From: Marinobacter goseongensis
GTDB lineage: Bacteria; Pseudomonadota; Gammaproteobacteria; Pseudomonadales; Oleiphilaceae
NCBI RefSeq assembly: GCF_023156235.1
Contig: NZ_JAKZAI010000006.1
Span: forward strand, 1-64,000
Reading direction: 5' to 3'
DNA: 64,000 nt
In this document: piece by piece, positions 1-7,375 of the stretch
How positions within the stretch are numbered: position 1 is the first letter of the stretch
Layout: the number at the start of each line of letters is the position of its first letter
Notes under the pieces: model-generated
Databases searched by the model: none
Told to the model about the DNA's origin: nothing
What the model saw: only the letters and a program-made list of their open reading frames with translations
Position numbers and translations under genes: made by a program

Positions 1-65
1 CGATGGGTGGCAGCCTTGCTCCGGTCCGGGTGGCAGGCTTCACGTGGAATGGGTGGCAACCTTCA
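1..65. mobile_element. Terminal repeats of an IS21-type element (cut by window edge)
   Basis: The motif GGGTGGCA recurs at 5, 28 and 51, exactly 23 bases apart, followed each time by a similar short tail. Several tandem copies of a roughly 20-base repeat at each end is typical of IS21-family elements. The last unit runs up to CA at 64-65, which would be the 3' CA terminus of an element bounded by TG...CA. Immediately beyond it the reading frame of an IS3 orfB resumes, so this looks like the end of an IS21-type insertion inside an IS3 element. No transposase of this element lies in the window, so the family is an inference. Confidence 0.6.
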
Positions 66-215
66 GCGGTTTACGCACTCTGGAGAACGCTGAGACTGAT
101 ACCGCATCGTTGCGCGGGATAACCCGACGAGTGAACAGGCTTTGCGCTCGGATATCGTCGTCTCCGACAGCATGGTACGCACAGCCTCGCGCTTGTTCCC
201 GACGGTCAGTACTTT
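66..215 (-). pseudogene. IS3-family transposase OrfB, 5' fragment
   Basis: Downstream of orfA in the -1 frame the minus strand encodes about 49 residues beginning VLTVGNKREAVRTMLSE and containing SERKACSLVGLSRATMRYQ. This is the usual start of an IS3 OrfB with its HTH_21 region. The frame ends in CGC-TGA exactly where the IS21-type terminal repeats begin. The whole DDE catalytic domain is absent from the window. A fragment produced by insertion of the second element is the simplest reading. Confidence 0.8.
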
Positions 216-475
216 CGGTTGAGAGCCGCCTTCAGAGCTTCTGTGTCCAGCATGGACTCGGCCAGCAGTTTCTTGAGCCGGGCGTTCTCTTCCTCCAGGG
301 CCTTCAAACGACGGGCCTCAGAGACCTCCAAACCACCGTATTTCTTACGCCAGGTGTAGAAGGTTGCGTCCGAGATGTTGTACTTGCGGCACAGCTCTTT
401 GACCGGCAGGCCAGCCTCGGCTTCCTTCAGAATGGGAATGATCTGTTCTTCGGTGAATCGCTTCTTCATGTTCAT
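206..475 (-). CDS. IS3-family transposase OrfA
   Basis: This 89-residue protein is the helix-turn-helix subunit of an IS3-family transposase, which recognises the element ends. Residues 4-50 form the Tnp_1 helix-turn-helix with the hallmark KRFTEEQI start and SDATFYTWRKKYGG recognition helix. Residues 50-85 form the leucine-zipper coiled coil (RLKALEEENARLKKLLAE) used for oligomerisation. The length matches the family. OrfB follows in the -1 frame and is cut short, so OrfAB transposase cannot be made from this copy. OrfA alone may still bind the remaining end. Confidence 0.9.
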   Translation of the reverse strand: MNMKKRFTEEQIIPILKEAEAGLPVKELCRKYNISDATFYTWRKKYGGLEVSEARRLKALEEENARLKKLLAESMLDTEALKAALNRKY

Positions 476-537
476 CGTCCTCTCTGGTGATGAACATTAC
501 TAAGATCAGAATGGATTAGAAAGTTGGGGGCAGGTCA

Positions 538-765
538 CAGGATGCGAAGACCATCATTGAAGAGCTAGAGCAAAGACTGACAGACACCACGCACCAGCTC
601 CACGAATCAGCGTCAGAGCTAAAGCAATCTCAGGAAGCTCGTTATCAGTTTGAGAGACAAGCAATCGCGCTTGAAGCTGAGGTAAAACAACTCCGAGAAA
701 ACTCGACGTATGAAGAGTTGATGAAAAGAATTATTGCGCTCGAAAGCAAAGGTGAGGATGACTGA
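538..765 (+). pseudogene. C-terminal fragment of a coiled-coil protein cut by the IS3 element
   Basis: Directly after the IS3 end an open frame without a start codon runs to TGA at 763-765. It encodes about 75 residues rich in Glu, Gln, Leu and Arg (DAKTIIEELEQRLTDTTHQL at its start, RIIALESKGEDD at its end) with a continuous heptad-like pattern. This is what remains of the C-terminus of a coiled-coil protein whose N-terminal part was separated by the insertion. The pattern would suit a KfrA-like or SMC-like accessory protein, but the fragment is too generic to name. Confidence 0.6.
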
Positions 766-1030
766 CCTCCATCGCACATCTTGGAAGCGATACCTCTGGC
801 GAGGTTCCTTGTAGTGCTTCGGACACCAGTGAAACACGCTGGGTGCCCATAAGTACAAAGATGTAGGAAGCAGAACGAAGCCAGGCCTCTCCCTGGCAGT
901 CACACCACTATGCAGGTGTCGCGCTCGCCTGGCATCCATGCCGGCGGTGAGCCCTATGGTCATCCTAACCAAGAAACTCATGGATAGGCTAATTGCATTA
1001 ACCCAAAAGTGCTGTGTAAGAAGTCACAAG
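766..1030. other. Non-coding stretch with a series of hairpins
   Basis: I see no convincing gene in this gap between the coiled-coil remnant and the helicase 3' end. It holds several short inverted repeats in close succession: ACCTC/GAGGT (792-805), TGGG/CCCA (840-849), GCCAGG/CCTGGC (880-897) and ACACC/GGTGT (902-919). A further CCTGGC copy at 928-933 could pair with the GCCAGG at 880. It could be a small mobile repeat (MITE-like), a structured RNA or a degraded element. No T-run that would mark a terminator is present. Confidence 0.4.
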
Positions 1031-2431
1031 TCACATCACTTTATTATCGAATAGAGACAAAATCTCACTCCAATAATGGTTGCTCATAGAAAAATCGGCT
1101 GAGCTTCTTGATTCGGCCAGCTTTGCCTCATGACCCAGTGCGTATTCGGCACCAAAACTAAGATCCCACGCCGAAGACTCGCCACCACTGATGATAACCA
1201 TGCTCTTCTCAGAGCTGCCAAGGTTCTTCTTCGACGTTTTGGGGGAAAACGAAACCACATCTTGTTCCGGAAGATCTTCACCAATTCTCCGAGCGAACTC
1301 AGTAAGTGCCGGTTCTGCAAGGACATAAAACCAGCCACCAACCTCTGAGGGTTCGCCGGCATGGCGTCGCAAAATTCTTCCAAGAACTTGCCGAAAATGA
1401 AGTTCCGTTCGGATTCTGCTGAGGTGGCAGCATACTTGAAGCCTCGGAATATCCGTTCCTTCGCTAATCATGCCCACCGAAATAATCCAGCGGTCTTTGG
1501 AGACCCTGAAATCATTGATTATTTGGTGGGCGTCTGGTGTTCGACAACTGACGACAACTGACCTTTCACCCAGCGCCGCAAGTCTGGTCGCAATATGCTC
1601 TGCATGCGCGACGGTCGCCGCGACAACTAAACCGCCGGCGTTGGGGGTTCGATGTCGAATCTCAGATAGTTTGTCTGATGCTTCCGAAAGTGTGTGGTCG
1701 ATTACCTCATCTCGAAAAAGAAAGTCGGGATAAGAAATATGGCCGTGCTTGATGGTTTCACGGATGCTCGAATAGGTTTTAAGGCCGATTTCAGAAGATT
1801 TCAGGTGGATTTCTCGGTTGTCGGTGAGCACGACCTTTGGGGCTCGGCATACGCCATCTGCAACAGCTCGCCTGAGGCCATATTCATAGTCGCAATGGAG
1901 CTCGCCGTCAGGCTGGGAGTATCGAGCCAACACTATAGGTGTATCGTCTGTCCTCCAGGGTGTTCCAGATAATGCGATGGTAAAGGACGCATGACCCTGA
2001 ATCCGGTCTAGTATGGTTCGCCCCCAACTGTTACCAAGCGCCAAATTGTCTGAGTAACTCCCGGAGCAATGATGAATCTCGTCCAAGACTACAAGCACTC
2101 GGTGATCGTTCAAAACGCGCCAAAGATCCTTAGGTAGCGTAGCCATCGACTGGTAAGTATACGACCCGCCGGCAGCACCAATTTGCCCATTAAAAGTTCT
2201 TCCAAGAATCTGGCTGAAAGTTGTGGCAACGCCTTGGGATATCGCTCGCGAAGGGGAAAAACATACAACAAAATCAATCTTGTCTTGCTCAAACAGTGCC
2301 TTGGCCAAAGAAGCGACCATCACGGTTTTTCCAGCTGCTGGTGTTGCATGGCACAGGAAATGGGATTGACGCTCAAAGGATAACAGGGCCTGAGCAATGC
2401 ACTCGCTCTGCCAAGCGCGGAGTTTCATCAT
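1031..2431 (-). CDS. Superfamily 2 DEAD/DEAH-type helicase (restriction-helicase-like)
   Basis: A 466-residue ATP-dependent nucleic-acid translocase or helicase. Visible motifs in order: Walker A PAAGKT (31-36), Walker B DEIH (117-120), motif III SGTPWR (155-160), motif V SEGTDIPR (323-330) and motif VI QVLGRILRR (348-356). All key residues are intact, so it should be an active ATPase. The layout resembles the R-subunit helicases of restriction systems, but the last about 100 residues hold no nuclease signature I recognise. Its ATG overlaps the stop of the upstream winged-helix gene (ATGA-type coupling), so the two are one operon. GC is visibly lower than in the core genome, suggesting transfer. 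A defence role is inferred only from helicase type, neighbourhood and mobile context. Confidence 0.85.
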   Translation of the reverse strand: MMKLRAWQSECIAQALLSFERQSHFLCHATPAAGKTVMVASLAKALFEQDKIDFVVCFSPSRAISQGVATTFSQILGRTFNGQIGAAGGSYTYQSMATLPKDLWRVLNDHRVLVVLDEIHHCSGSYSDNLALGNSWGRTILDRIQGHASFTIALSGTPWRTDDTPIVLARYSQPDGELHCDYEYGLRRAVADGVCRAPKVVLTDNREIHLKSSEIGLKTYSSIRETIKHGHISYPDFLFRDEVIDHTLSEASDKLSEIRHRTPNAGGLVVAATVAHAEHIATRLAALGERSVVVSCRTPDAHQIINDFRVSKDRWIISVGMISEGTDIPRLQVCCHLSRIRTELHFRQVLGRILRRHAGEPSEVGGWFYVLAEPALTEFARRIGEDLPEQDVVSFSPKTSKKNLGSSEKSMVIISGGESSAWDLSFGAEYALGHEAKLAESRSSADFSMSNHYWSEILSLFDNKVM

Positions 2432-2979
2432 GAGGGAAGGCCAATCTTGGTGATCACAGACTCAACCGCGCGAAGTTGCCCAAGAAGTTTCGTGCTTCTC
2501 TCCCGCGACTCCACATATTGCTCCTTCACAGCGCTTCGAAGCGCGGGGTATTTGTTATAGAGACGTTGATATTCCTCCGCTTCCCCAATGCTGGCGACAA
2601 GTTCAACTCTTCTTTGGGAAAGCTCTTCTTGCAGGGCCCGCTGCGTTTCTCCATCCATCGTCGACTCAGTATCATGATCACGGCTTTCAAACGGCGACGG
2701 CCTATCCTCAAGCTGAACATTTGAACGCTCTGGGCAGAAAATGAATTTGCACCCGCGGCCGGTTGATCCGTGGTGTCTTTCAATCAGCTTGGCTGATTCC
2801 AGTCGCAATAGTTCTCTATAGATATATTTTCGGAGCTGGTTGCGACCTGGTCGCTGACCTTCTGAAATCTGAAGCACATACAGATCCCGAAGATCAGTGG
2901 TCGAGAAAGGAGCGTTTGATTGCTTCCGCAACAGTTCGATCAGCGTCTTATCGACTTGCAATGACTGTAAATTTTCCAT
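2428..2979 (-). CDS. Winged-helix plus coiled-coil protein, partner of the helicase
   Basis: I do not recognise a named family for this 183-residue protein. Residues 1-75 read as a winged helix-turn-helix: two helices, then a helix carrying RKYIYRELLRLESAKLIERH and a basic wing (HHGSTGRGCKFIF). A charged, low-complexity linker (about 88-110) follows, then a long amphipathic coiled coil (about 110-175, with EELSQRRVELVASIGEAEEY). It could bind DNA and dimerise, or act as adaptor for the helicase. It is the first gene of the operon, overlaps the helicase by four bases and faces a divergent XRE gene 115 bases away. A role in DNA recognition for the helicase, or as a second regulator, is inference. 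Confidence 0.75.
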   Translation of the reverse strand: MENLQSLQVDKTLIELLRKQSNAPFSTTDLRDLYVLQISEGQRPGRNQLRKYIYRELLRLESAKLIERHHGSTGRGCKFIFCPERSNVQLEDRPSPFESRDHDTESTMDGETQRALQEELSQRRVELVASIGEAEEYQRLYNKYPALRSAVKEQYVESRERSTKLLGQLRAVESVITKIGLPS

Positions 2980-3071
2980 CCAAAGGCCCAGTTGGTCTGT
3001 GTGTCGATCTGGTCGACCCTATAAAATGGGTAGTATATGCCGTGGCCCCTCACGCCTCAAGAAACCATAGT

Positions 3072-3092
3072 CTTGCCTTTTGTGAGGGCAAG
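3072..3092. promoter_or_regulatory. Inverted repeat just before the XRE gene, putative operator
   Basis: CTTGCC (3072-3077) and GGCAAG (3087-3092) form a perfect 6+6 inverted repeat with a 9-base centre, ending two bases before the ATG of the XRE gene. A second one, GTCGA/TCGAC, lies at about 3004-3018. Both are in the divergent control region of the helicase operon and the XRE gene, where an XRE protein would be expected to bind. Binding is not shown. Confidence 0.4.
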
Positions 3093-3094
3093 AA

Positions 3095-3316
3095 ATGGGC
3101 TCACCGGTTTGTGTGGCGTTTGGACGGAATCTACGTGCAATTCGAAAATCAAAAGGGCTCTCCCAGGAGCGGTTAGCGCACGAATCGGGGATAGATAGGA
3201 GCTATGTGGGAAGGGTTGAGAGGGGGGAGGTAAACATCACGATCGAAAAAATCTACATGCTTGCTCGTTGCTTGAAGTGCTCGCCGAAAGACTTGATACC
3301 TGATGACGGTAAGTAA
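3095..3316 (+). CDS. XRE-family small DNA-binding regulator
   Basis: A 73-residue, single-domain helix-turn-helix repressor/controller. Residues 9-67 are a full HTH_3 fold: FGRNLRAIRKSKGLSQERLA, then the recognition segment IDRSYVGRVERGEVN and the closing helices IEKIYMLARCLKCSPKDLI. Size and pattern match the controller (C) proteins of restriction systems and similar stand-alone XRE regulators. It is transcribed away from the helicase operon with a 115-base shared control region containing inverted repeats, so it probably regulates itself and that operon. The first residues (MGSPVCVA) are unusual; a GTG eighteen bases downstream is an alternative start. Confidence 0.88.
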   Translation: MGSPVCVAFGRNLRAIRKSKGLSQERLAHESGIDRSYVGRVERGEVNITIEKIYMLARCLKCSPKDLIPDDGK

Positions 3317-3612
3317 TGTGGAGAGTTTTGTGCGGTTCACCAGCGATCAGTTAGTTTGCCATTGCTTGAATGGGCAGGATCGGTTCGGTTTCCTTAGTCG
3401 CGGTGTTCATTGGAGTATTATCCTTTGTTGAACGACGCGCGTCGTAAGAGCTCTCGAAAATGTCTTTTAATGGCCTAAATTGCAGAAAAAATAGCGCTAA
3501 AAATACAGATTTGCTCTGAGATGTATTCTAAAACAGTAATCTGATTGTTTTAGGTATTAAAAAACAATGACATAAAATCACTTTGTGTTTTTGGAGCTGC
3601 TTTTCTTAGCCA
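3317..3612. other. AT-rich gene-free spacer at the island edge
   Basis: This roughly 300-base stretch between the XRE gene and the reductase remnant holds no gene I can support. It is AT-rich from about 3470 onward, unlike the core genome to its right. The only distinct element is a perfect 14-base palindrome (3432-3445). No direct repeat that could be an attachment site was found by eye. Confidence 0.5.
3432..3445. repeat. Perfect 14-base palindrome
   Basis: ACGACGCGCGTCGT is its own reverse complement. It lies about 115 bases downstream of the XRE stop in otherwise AT-rich DNA. It might be an operator or a relic of the recombination that formed the island boundary. No T-run follows, so it is not a terminator. 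Confidence 0.4.
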
Positions 3613-4503
3613 TACCGCGTTTATCCGGTGCCACCGCGGGCAGAAACCCAGGGTCTGACCGAACAATATCTGGGCAACTGGCTGGCAAAGCGGGGGTGTC
3701 GGAGCGATCTGGTCATCGCCTCCAAGGTGGCAGGACCCGGCAACGGCTTGTCCTACCTGCGCAACGGTCCCCGCCTGACTCGTGATCACATTCGCCAGGC
3801 CTGTGAGCAGAGCCTGAGACGGCTGCAAACGGACTACATCGATCTTTACCAGGTGCACTGGCCGGACCGGAGCACCAATTTTTTTGGCCAGCTGAGTTAC
3901 GCGCACGATCCCGACGAACAGTCAACGCCGATTGAAGAGACCCTGGCGGCTCTGGATGAGCTGGTCAGGGAAGGCAAGGTGCGGCACATCGGGCTCTCCA
4001 ACGAGACCCCGTGGGGTTCCATGGAATACTTCAGGCTGTCTCGGGAGAAAGACTGGCCGCGCCCGGTGAGCATCCAGAATCCCTACAATCTGCTCAACCG
4101 CTCCTACGAGGTGGGCATGGCCGAGGTCTCCCACCGCGAGCAGGCGGGCTTGCTGGCCTACTCGCCGCTCGCCTTCGGCATGTTGACCGGAAAGTATCTG
4201 GACGGCCAGCGGCCGGCGAAAGGCCGGCTGACGCTATACGAGCGTTTCAGCCGTTACAGTGGCGGGCAGGGTGAGGCGGCAACCCGGGCCTATGCCGAAC
4301 TTGCCCGCGAGCTCGGGTTATCGCCGGCTCAGCTGGCATTGGCATGGGTGAACAGCCGGGCGTTCGTCACCAGCAACATCATTGGTGCGACCACGCTGCC
4401 GCAACTGGAGGAGAATATCGGCTCGGTTGGGGTCAGCCTCGGTACGGATGCGATCCATGCAATTGAGACCATTCATTGCGACTTCACGTTCCCCTGCCCA
4501 TGA
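3613..4503 (+). pseudogene. Aldo/keto reductase (Tas-like), N-terminally truncated
   Basis: The frame encodes the C-terminal about 295 residues of an NADP-linked aldo/keto reductase close to E. coli Tas, which is about 346 residues. Homology begins abruptly at YRVYPVPPRAETQG, preceded in frame by a stop at 3607. The first roughly 50 residues, including strand 1 and the catalytic Asp, are missing. The catalytic Tyr (in VYPVP), Lys (IASKVAGPG) and His (YQVHWPD) remain, as does the cofactor-binding end (SNIIGATTLPQLEENI). A GTG at 3628 could in theory start a 291-residue product, but half a barrel strand set would be lost, so I call it a remnant. The break coincides with the change from AT-rich to GC-rich DNA. 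Confidence 0.75.
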
Positions 4504-4695
4504 CGTGAAAATCGGTCGCAGACGTGTTGCCGCGTCAGCCGTTGGCGACTGGTGCGGCGGTGGCGCAGGCTTCGGCTGCCCGGGTGCATAACACAGTGAA
4601 ACAAAGGGAACTATTTGTTGACAAAAATGCGCCGCCCCGGTGACAAAAAGTCGACTTTATTGTGTGCAGATTCACATCTTTCCGTTCGTCAATCA

Positions 4696-4725
4696 TTAGA
4701 CTTAAGCCTTACTCGAACGTAGAAT
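4696..4725 (+). promoter_or_regulatory. Putative sigma-70 promoter
   Basis: TTAGAC (4696-4701) and TAGAAT (4720-4725) are separated by 18 bases and lie 33 bases before the start of the small exported protein at 4759. The rest of the 255-base gap (4504-4758) shows only a repeated TGACAAAAA at 4619 and 4641. Confidence 0.4.
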
Positions 4726-4758
4726 TTCGCGCAAATAATAAAGGTCGTCAGAAGTCTC

Positions 4759-5073
4759 ATGATTATCCGAATTTTCGTCGCGCTACTTGCTCTCAACATG
4801 GTTGCCTTTGTCGTCCGCGCCGAAGCCGGCGAGCTTGTCATCGATGAAGCGCCGTCCGAAAACGTATACCAGCTTCAGGAGCAGATGGCGGGCGACTTCG
4901 ATAACGAAGACGCCCGGGAAGCCTTCGCTGAAATCGGCTCTCGCCTGCTGAGTCTTGGTCTGGTCCGTTCCTATCAGGGCAAGAAACGCTACGCTTCCGA
5001 TCCCGCCCGCCCCGACCACGGTGTGGCCCTGCTTGATGAAGGTGCCGCGCTGAACCTCAAGTGGAATTTCTGA
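4759..5073 (+). CDS. Small exported protein of unknown function
   Basis: I do not recognise the family of this 104-residue protein. Residues 1-23 look like a signal peptide: short basic start (MIIR), hydrophobic core (IFVALLALNMVAFVV), then a likely cleavage near RAEA-GE. The mature part is small, acidic and helical, with DFDNEDAREAFAEIGSRLLS in its middle, and has no cysteines or known catalytic motif. It is probably periplasmic. It stands alone with its own promoter, 90 bases upstream of the acetyl-CoA hydrolase gene. Confidence 0.65.
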   Translation: MIIRIFVALLALNMVAFVVRAEAGELVIDEAPSENVYQLQEQMAGDFDNEDAREAFAEIGSRLLSLGLVRSYQGKKRYASDPARPDHGVALLDEGAALNLKWNF

Positions 5074-5164
5074 CCCCGGCCTGATCTGGCGCATTGCCTG
5101 TCGTGACCCGTCATGTGATCATCCCCTCCGGAACCCTCATTGAAGGTTAAAAAGGAGTAAGGAT

Positions 5165-7375
5165 ATGGCCGCAGATGCGCCGCTTCGCCTGAGTGATACC
5201 CAAGCCTGTGTGGACGCCGTCATAGAGCGGGTCGGCAAGAGCATCACTCTCGGGTTGCCCCTGGGGCTTGGTAAGCCGGTTCGCTTCGTGAATGCGTTGT
5301 ACCAGCGTGCCAAAGACGATCCCACCATCAACCTTCACATTGTGACCGCGCTGTCCCTGCTTGCTCCATTGGGTGCCTCCTCTCTCGAAAAGCGCTTCAT
5401 GGGGCCGTTCACCGAGCGACTTTATGGCCGGATTCCCGAGTTGACCTACGCCCGGGATGTCAGTGCCAACCGGTTGCCCGACAACGTCAAGGTGTCTGAG
5501 TTTTTCTTCAAGGCAGGCTCCTACCTGAATAATACCGAACAGCAACGCAACTACGTCTGCACCAACTACACCCATGCGGTGCGGGATCTGATGGCCCTGG
5601 GTGTCAACGTCGTTGGCCAGATGGTGTCGCCCGGTGCCGAGCATGGCCAGCCCGGCCAGGTCAGCCTCAGCTCGAACCCGGATTTGTCGCTGGACCTGCT
5701 GCCACTGATGCGCCAGCGTGAGGCGGAGGGCACCCCCGTGGCGATGGTAGCGGAACTCAACGGGCAGATGCCGTTCATGGGCCAGCATGCGGCGATTGCG
5801 GATCAGCGATTTGATATTGTGCTGGAGCATCGGGCGTCGGATTACCCGTTATTCTCGGCACCGCAGATGGCTATCAGCCCTGAGGATCACCTGATCGGAT
5901 TTTACGCCAGCGCTCTGCTCAAAGACGGTGGCACCCTGCAGGTGGGGATCGGCTCGCTGGGCGCGGCACTGGTTCACAGCACGATCCTGCGGCACAGGCA
6001 CAACGCGAGCTGGAAATCGGTGTTCAATCACCTCAATGTGGCGGAAAACTTCCCGCTGGTGACCACCGAGGGTGGTGCGGAGCCGTTCAGTAAAGGACTG
6101 TACGGCTGCAGTGAGATGATGGTTGACGGCTTCTACTACCTGTTGGAAGCGGGCGTACTGACCCGGGAAGTCTATGATCACGCCGGCTTGCAGGGGTTGA
6201 TCAACCGGGGCGAGATTACCCAACGTGTCACCCTGGATACCCTCGATGTGCTGCACCGCGAGAAACTGATTGACTCGCCATTGCGGGCCCGGGACGTGCG
6301 CTGGCTGAGTCGTCTGGGTATCTTCAAGGCCGATGTGGAATTCAAGGGTGGTCGTCTGACGGTGGGCGAGCAATCCCTCGACACGGATCTGGCCAACGAC
6401 GAATCCAGGGAGGCCATTCGGGTGCTGGCGCTGGGCGATCGGCTGACCGGTGGCATCGTCATGCACGGCGGTTTCTATGTCGGGCCGGAAAAATTCTATC
6501 AGGCGTTGCGGGAACTCCCTGCGAAGGATCGCGACCGTATCTGCATGACCAGTGTGAATTACATCAATCACCTCTACGATCATGAATTCGGCAACCAGCG
6601 CCTGAAAGCTGCCCAGCGGGTGCACGGCCGGTTTATCAACTCGGCCATGATGTATACCCTCAGCGGCGCCGCCGTTTCCGACGGCCTGGACGACGGCCGC
6701 GTGGTCAGTGGCGTCGGTGGGCAATACAACTTCGTTGCCATGGCCCATGAGCTGCCGGGCGCACGATCCATCCTGACTCTCCGCAGTCGTCGCGTGTCCG
6801 GCGGTAAGGCGGTGTCGAATATTGTGTTCAATTACGGCCACTGCACGATCCCCCGACACCTGCGGGACATTGTCATCACCGAATACGGCATCGCGGACCT
6901 CCGCGGCCAGCCCGACGAACAGGTGTACCTGCGGCTGATTCGTATCGCCGATTCCCGCTTCCAGCCGGAGCTGCTGGAGCAGGCCAAGAAGGCGGGCAAG
7001 GTATCCCGGGATTTCAGGCTGCCGGCCCACTGGTGCAACAATACTCCGGAAGCCGTGCGCGAAGCCCTCGGGGCGGCCGGTGACCGCGATGCGTTCCCGG
7101 CATTTCCTTTCGGTTGTGACTTTACCGATGAGGAGCTGACCTTGGGCAAGGCCCTCAAGGCCCTGAAGACCGCAACCGCAACCCGGCGTGGTAAACTGTC
7201 CACCCTGTGGCAGGCACTCCGCGAGAAAGACGAGGAGGGTCGATACGCTTCGTTTCTGGAGCGGATGGGCTTGACCCATCCCGGTGGTCTGAAAGCAAAG
7301 CTTGATCAGCGGTTGGTGATCCACGGCCTGCGCAAAACTGACACCCAACCGGATACAGGAAACCAGGAAACCTGA
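5165..7375 (+). CDS. Acetyl-CoA hydrolase/transferase family protein
   Basis: A 736-residue member of the acetyl-CoA hydrolase/transferase (class I CoA-transferase-like) family. These move CoA between acyl groups or hydrolyse acyl-CoA. The N-terminal third carries the first CoA-transferase domain (LGKPVRFVNALYQRA, later LQVGIGSLGAALVHS). The second half has the C-terminal domain with GGQYNFVAMAHELPGARSI and the conserved VITEYGIADLRGQ stretch (about residue 575). It is longer than the roughly 500-residue bacterial enzymes, through extra sequence in the middle and a C-terminal extension. An AGGAG ribosome site sits 10 bases before the ATG. Its stop overlaps the next start by one base (TGATG), so the FKBP gene is probably co-translated. 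The precise substrate cannot be read from sequence. Confidence 0.85.
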   Translation: MAADAPLRLSDTQACVDAVIERVGKSITLGLPLGLGKPVRFVNALYQRAKDDPTINLHIVTALSLLAPLGASSLEKRFMGPFTERLYGRIPELTYARDVSANRLPDNVKVSEFFFKAGSYLNNTEQQRNYVCTNYTHAVRDLMALGVNVVGQMVSPGAEHGQPGQVSLSSNPDLSLDLLPLMRQREAEGTPVAMVAELNGQMPFMGQHAAIADQRFDIVLEHRASDYPLFSAPQMAISPEDHLIGFYASALLKDGGTLQVGIGSLGAALVHSTILRHRHNASWKSVFNHLNVAENFPLVTTEGGAEPFSKGLYGCSEMMVDGFYYLLEAGVLTREVYDHAGLQGLINRGEITQRVTLDTLDVLHREKLIDSPLRARDVRWLSRLGIFKADVEFKGGRLTVGEQSLDTDLANDESREAIRVLALGDRLTGGIVMHGGFYVGPEKFYQALRELPAKDRDRICMTSVNYINHLYDHEFGNQRLKAAQRVHGRFINSAMMYTLSGAAVSDGLDDGRVVSGVGGQYNFVAMAHELPGARSILTLRSRRVSGGKAVSNIVFNYGHCTIPRHLRDIVITEYGIADLRGQPDEQVYLRLIRIADSRFQPELLEQAKKAGKVSRDFRLPAHWCNNTPEAVREALGAAGDRDAFPAFPFGCDFTDEELTLGKALKALKTATATRRGKLSTLWQALREKDEEGRYASFLERMGLTHPGGLKAKLDQRLVIHGLRKTDTQPDTGNQET

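Larger units (their letters stand above)
66..537 (-). mobile_element. IS3-family insertion sequence, truncated
   Basis: The 526-537 end reads, on the minus strand, TGACCTGCCCCC, which resembles the terminal inverted repeat of IS3-family elements. It is followed inward by a complete orfA (206-475) and the first about 49 codons of orfB in the -1 frame. The other end of the element is missing, because orfB stops at the IS21-type repeats at position 65. The element is therefore broken and probably immobile by itself. Confidence 0.75.

Noticed and set aside
5..60. Possible CRISPR-like repeats
   Set aside because: The three repeats have a 23-base period with no spacer-length unique sequence and degrade between units; they fit IS21-type terminal repeats.
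44..490. 148-residue plus-strand frame at the left edge
   Set aside because: Antisense to the IS3 orfA/orfB, with no protein-like features of its own.
619..981. 120-residue open frame on the minus strand
   Set aside because: It runs across both the coiled-coil remnant (opposite strand) and the hairpin-rich segment, has no recognisable domain and no ribosome site; a chance frame or part of a repeat.
4619..4649. TGACAAAAA repeated 22 bases apart as an operator
   Set aside because: Short, over 100 bases from the next start and with no matching promoter; too weak to call.
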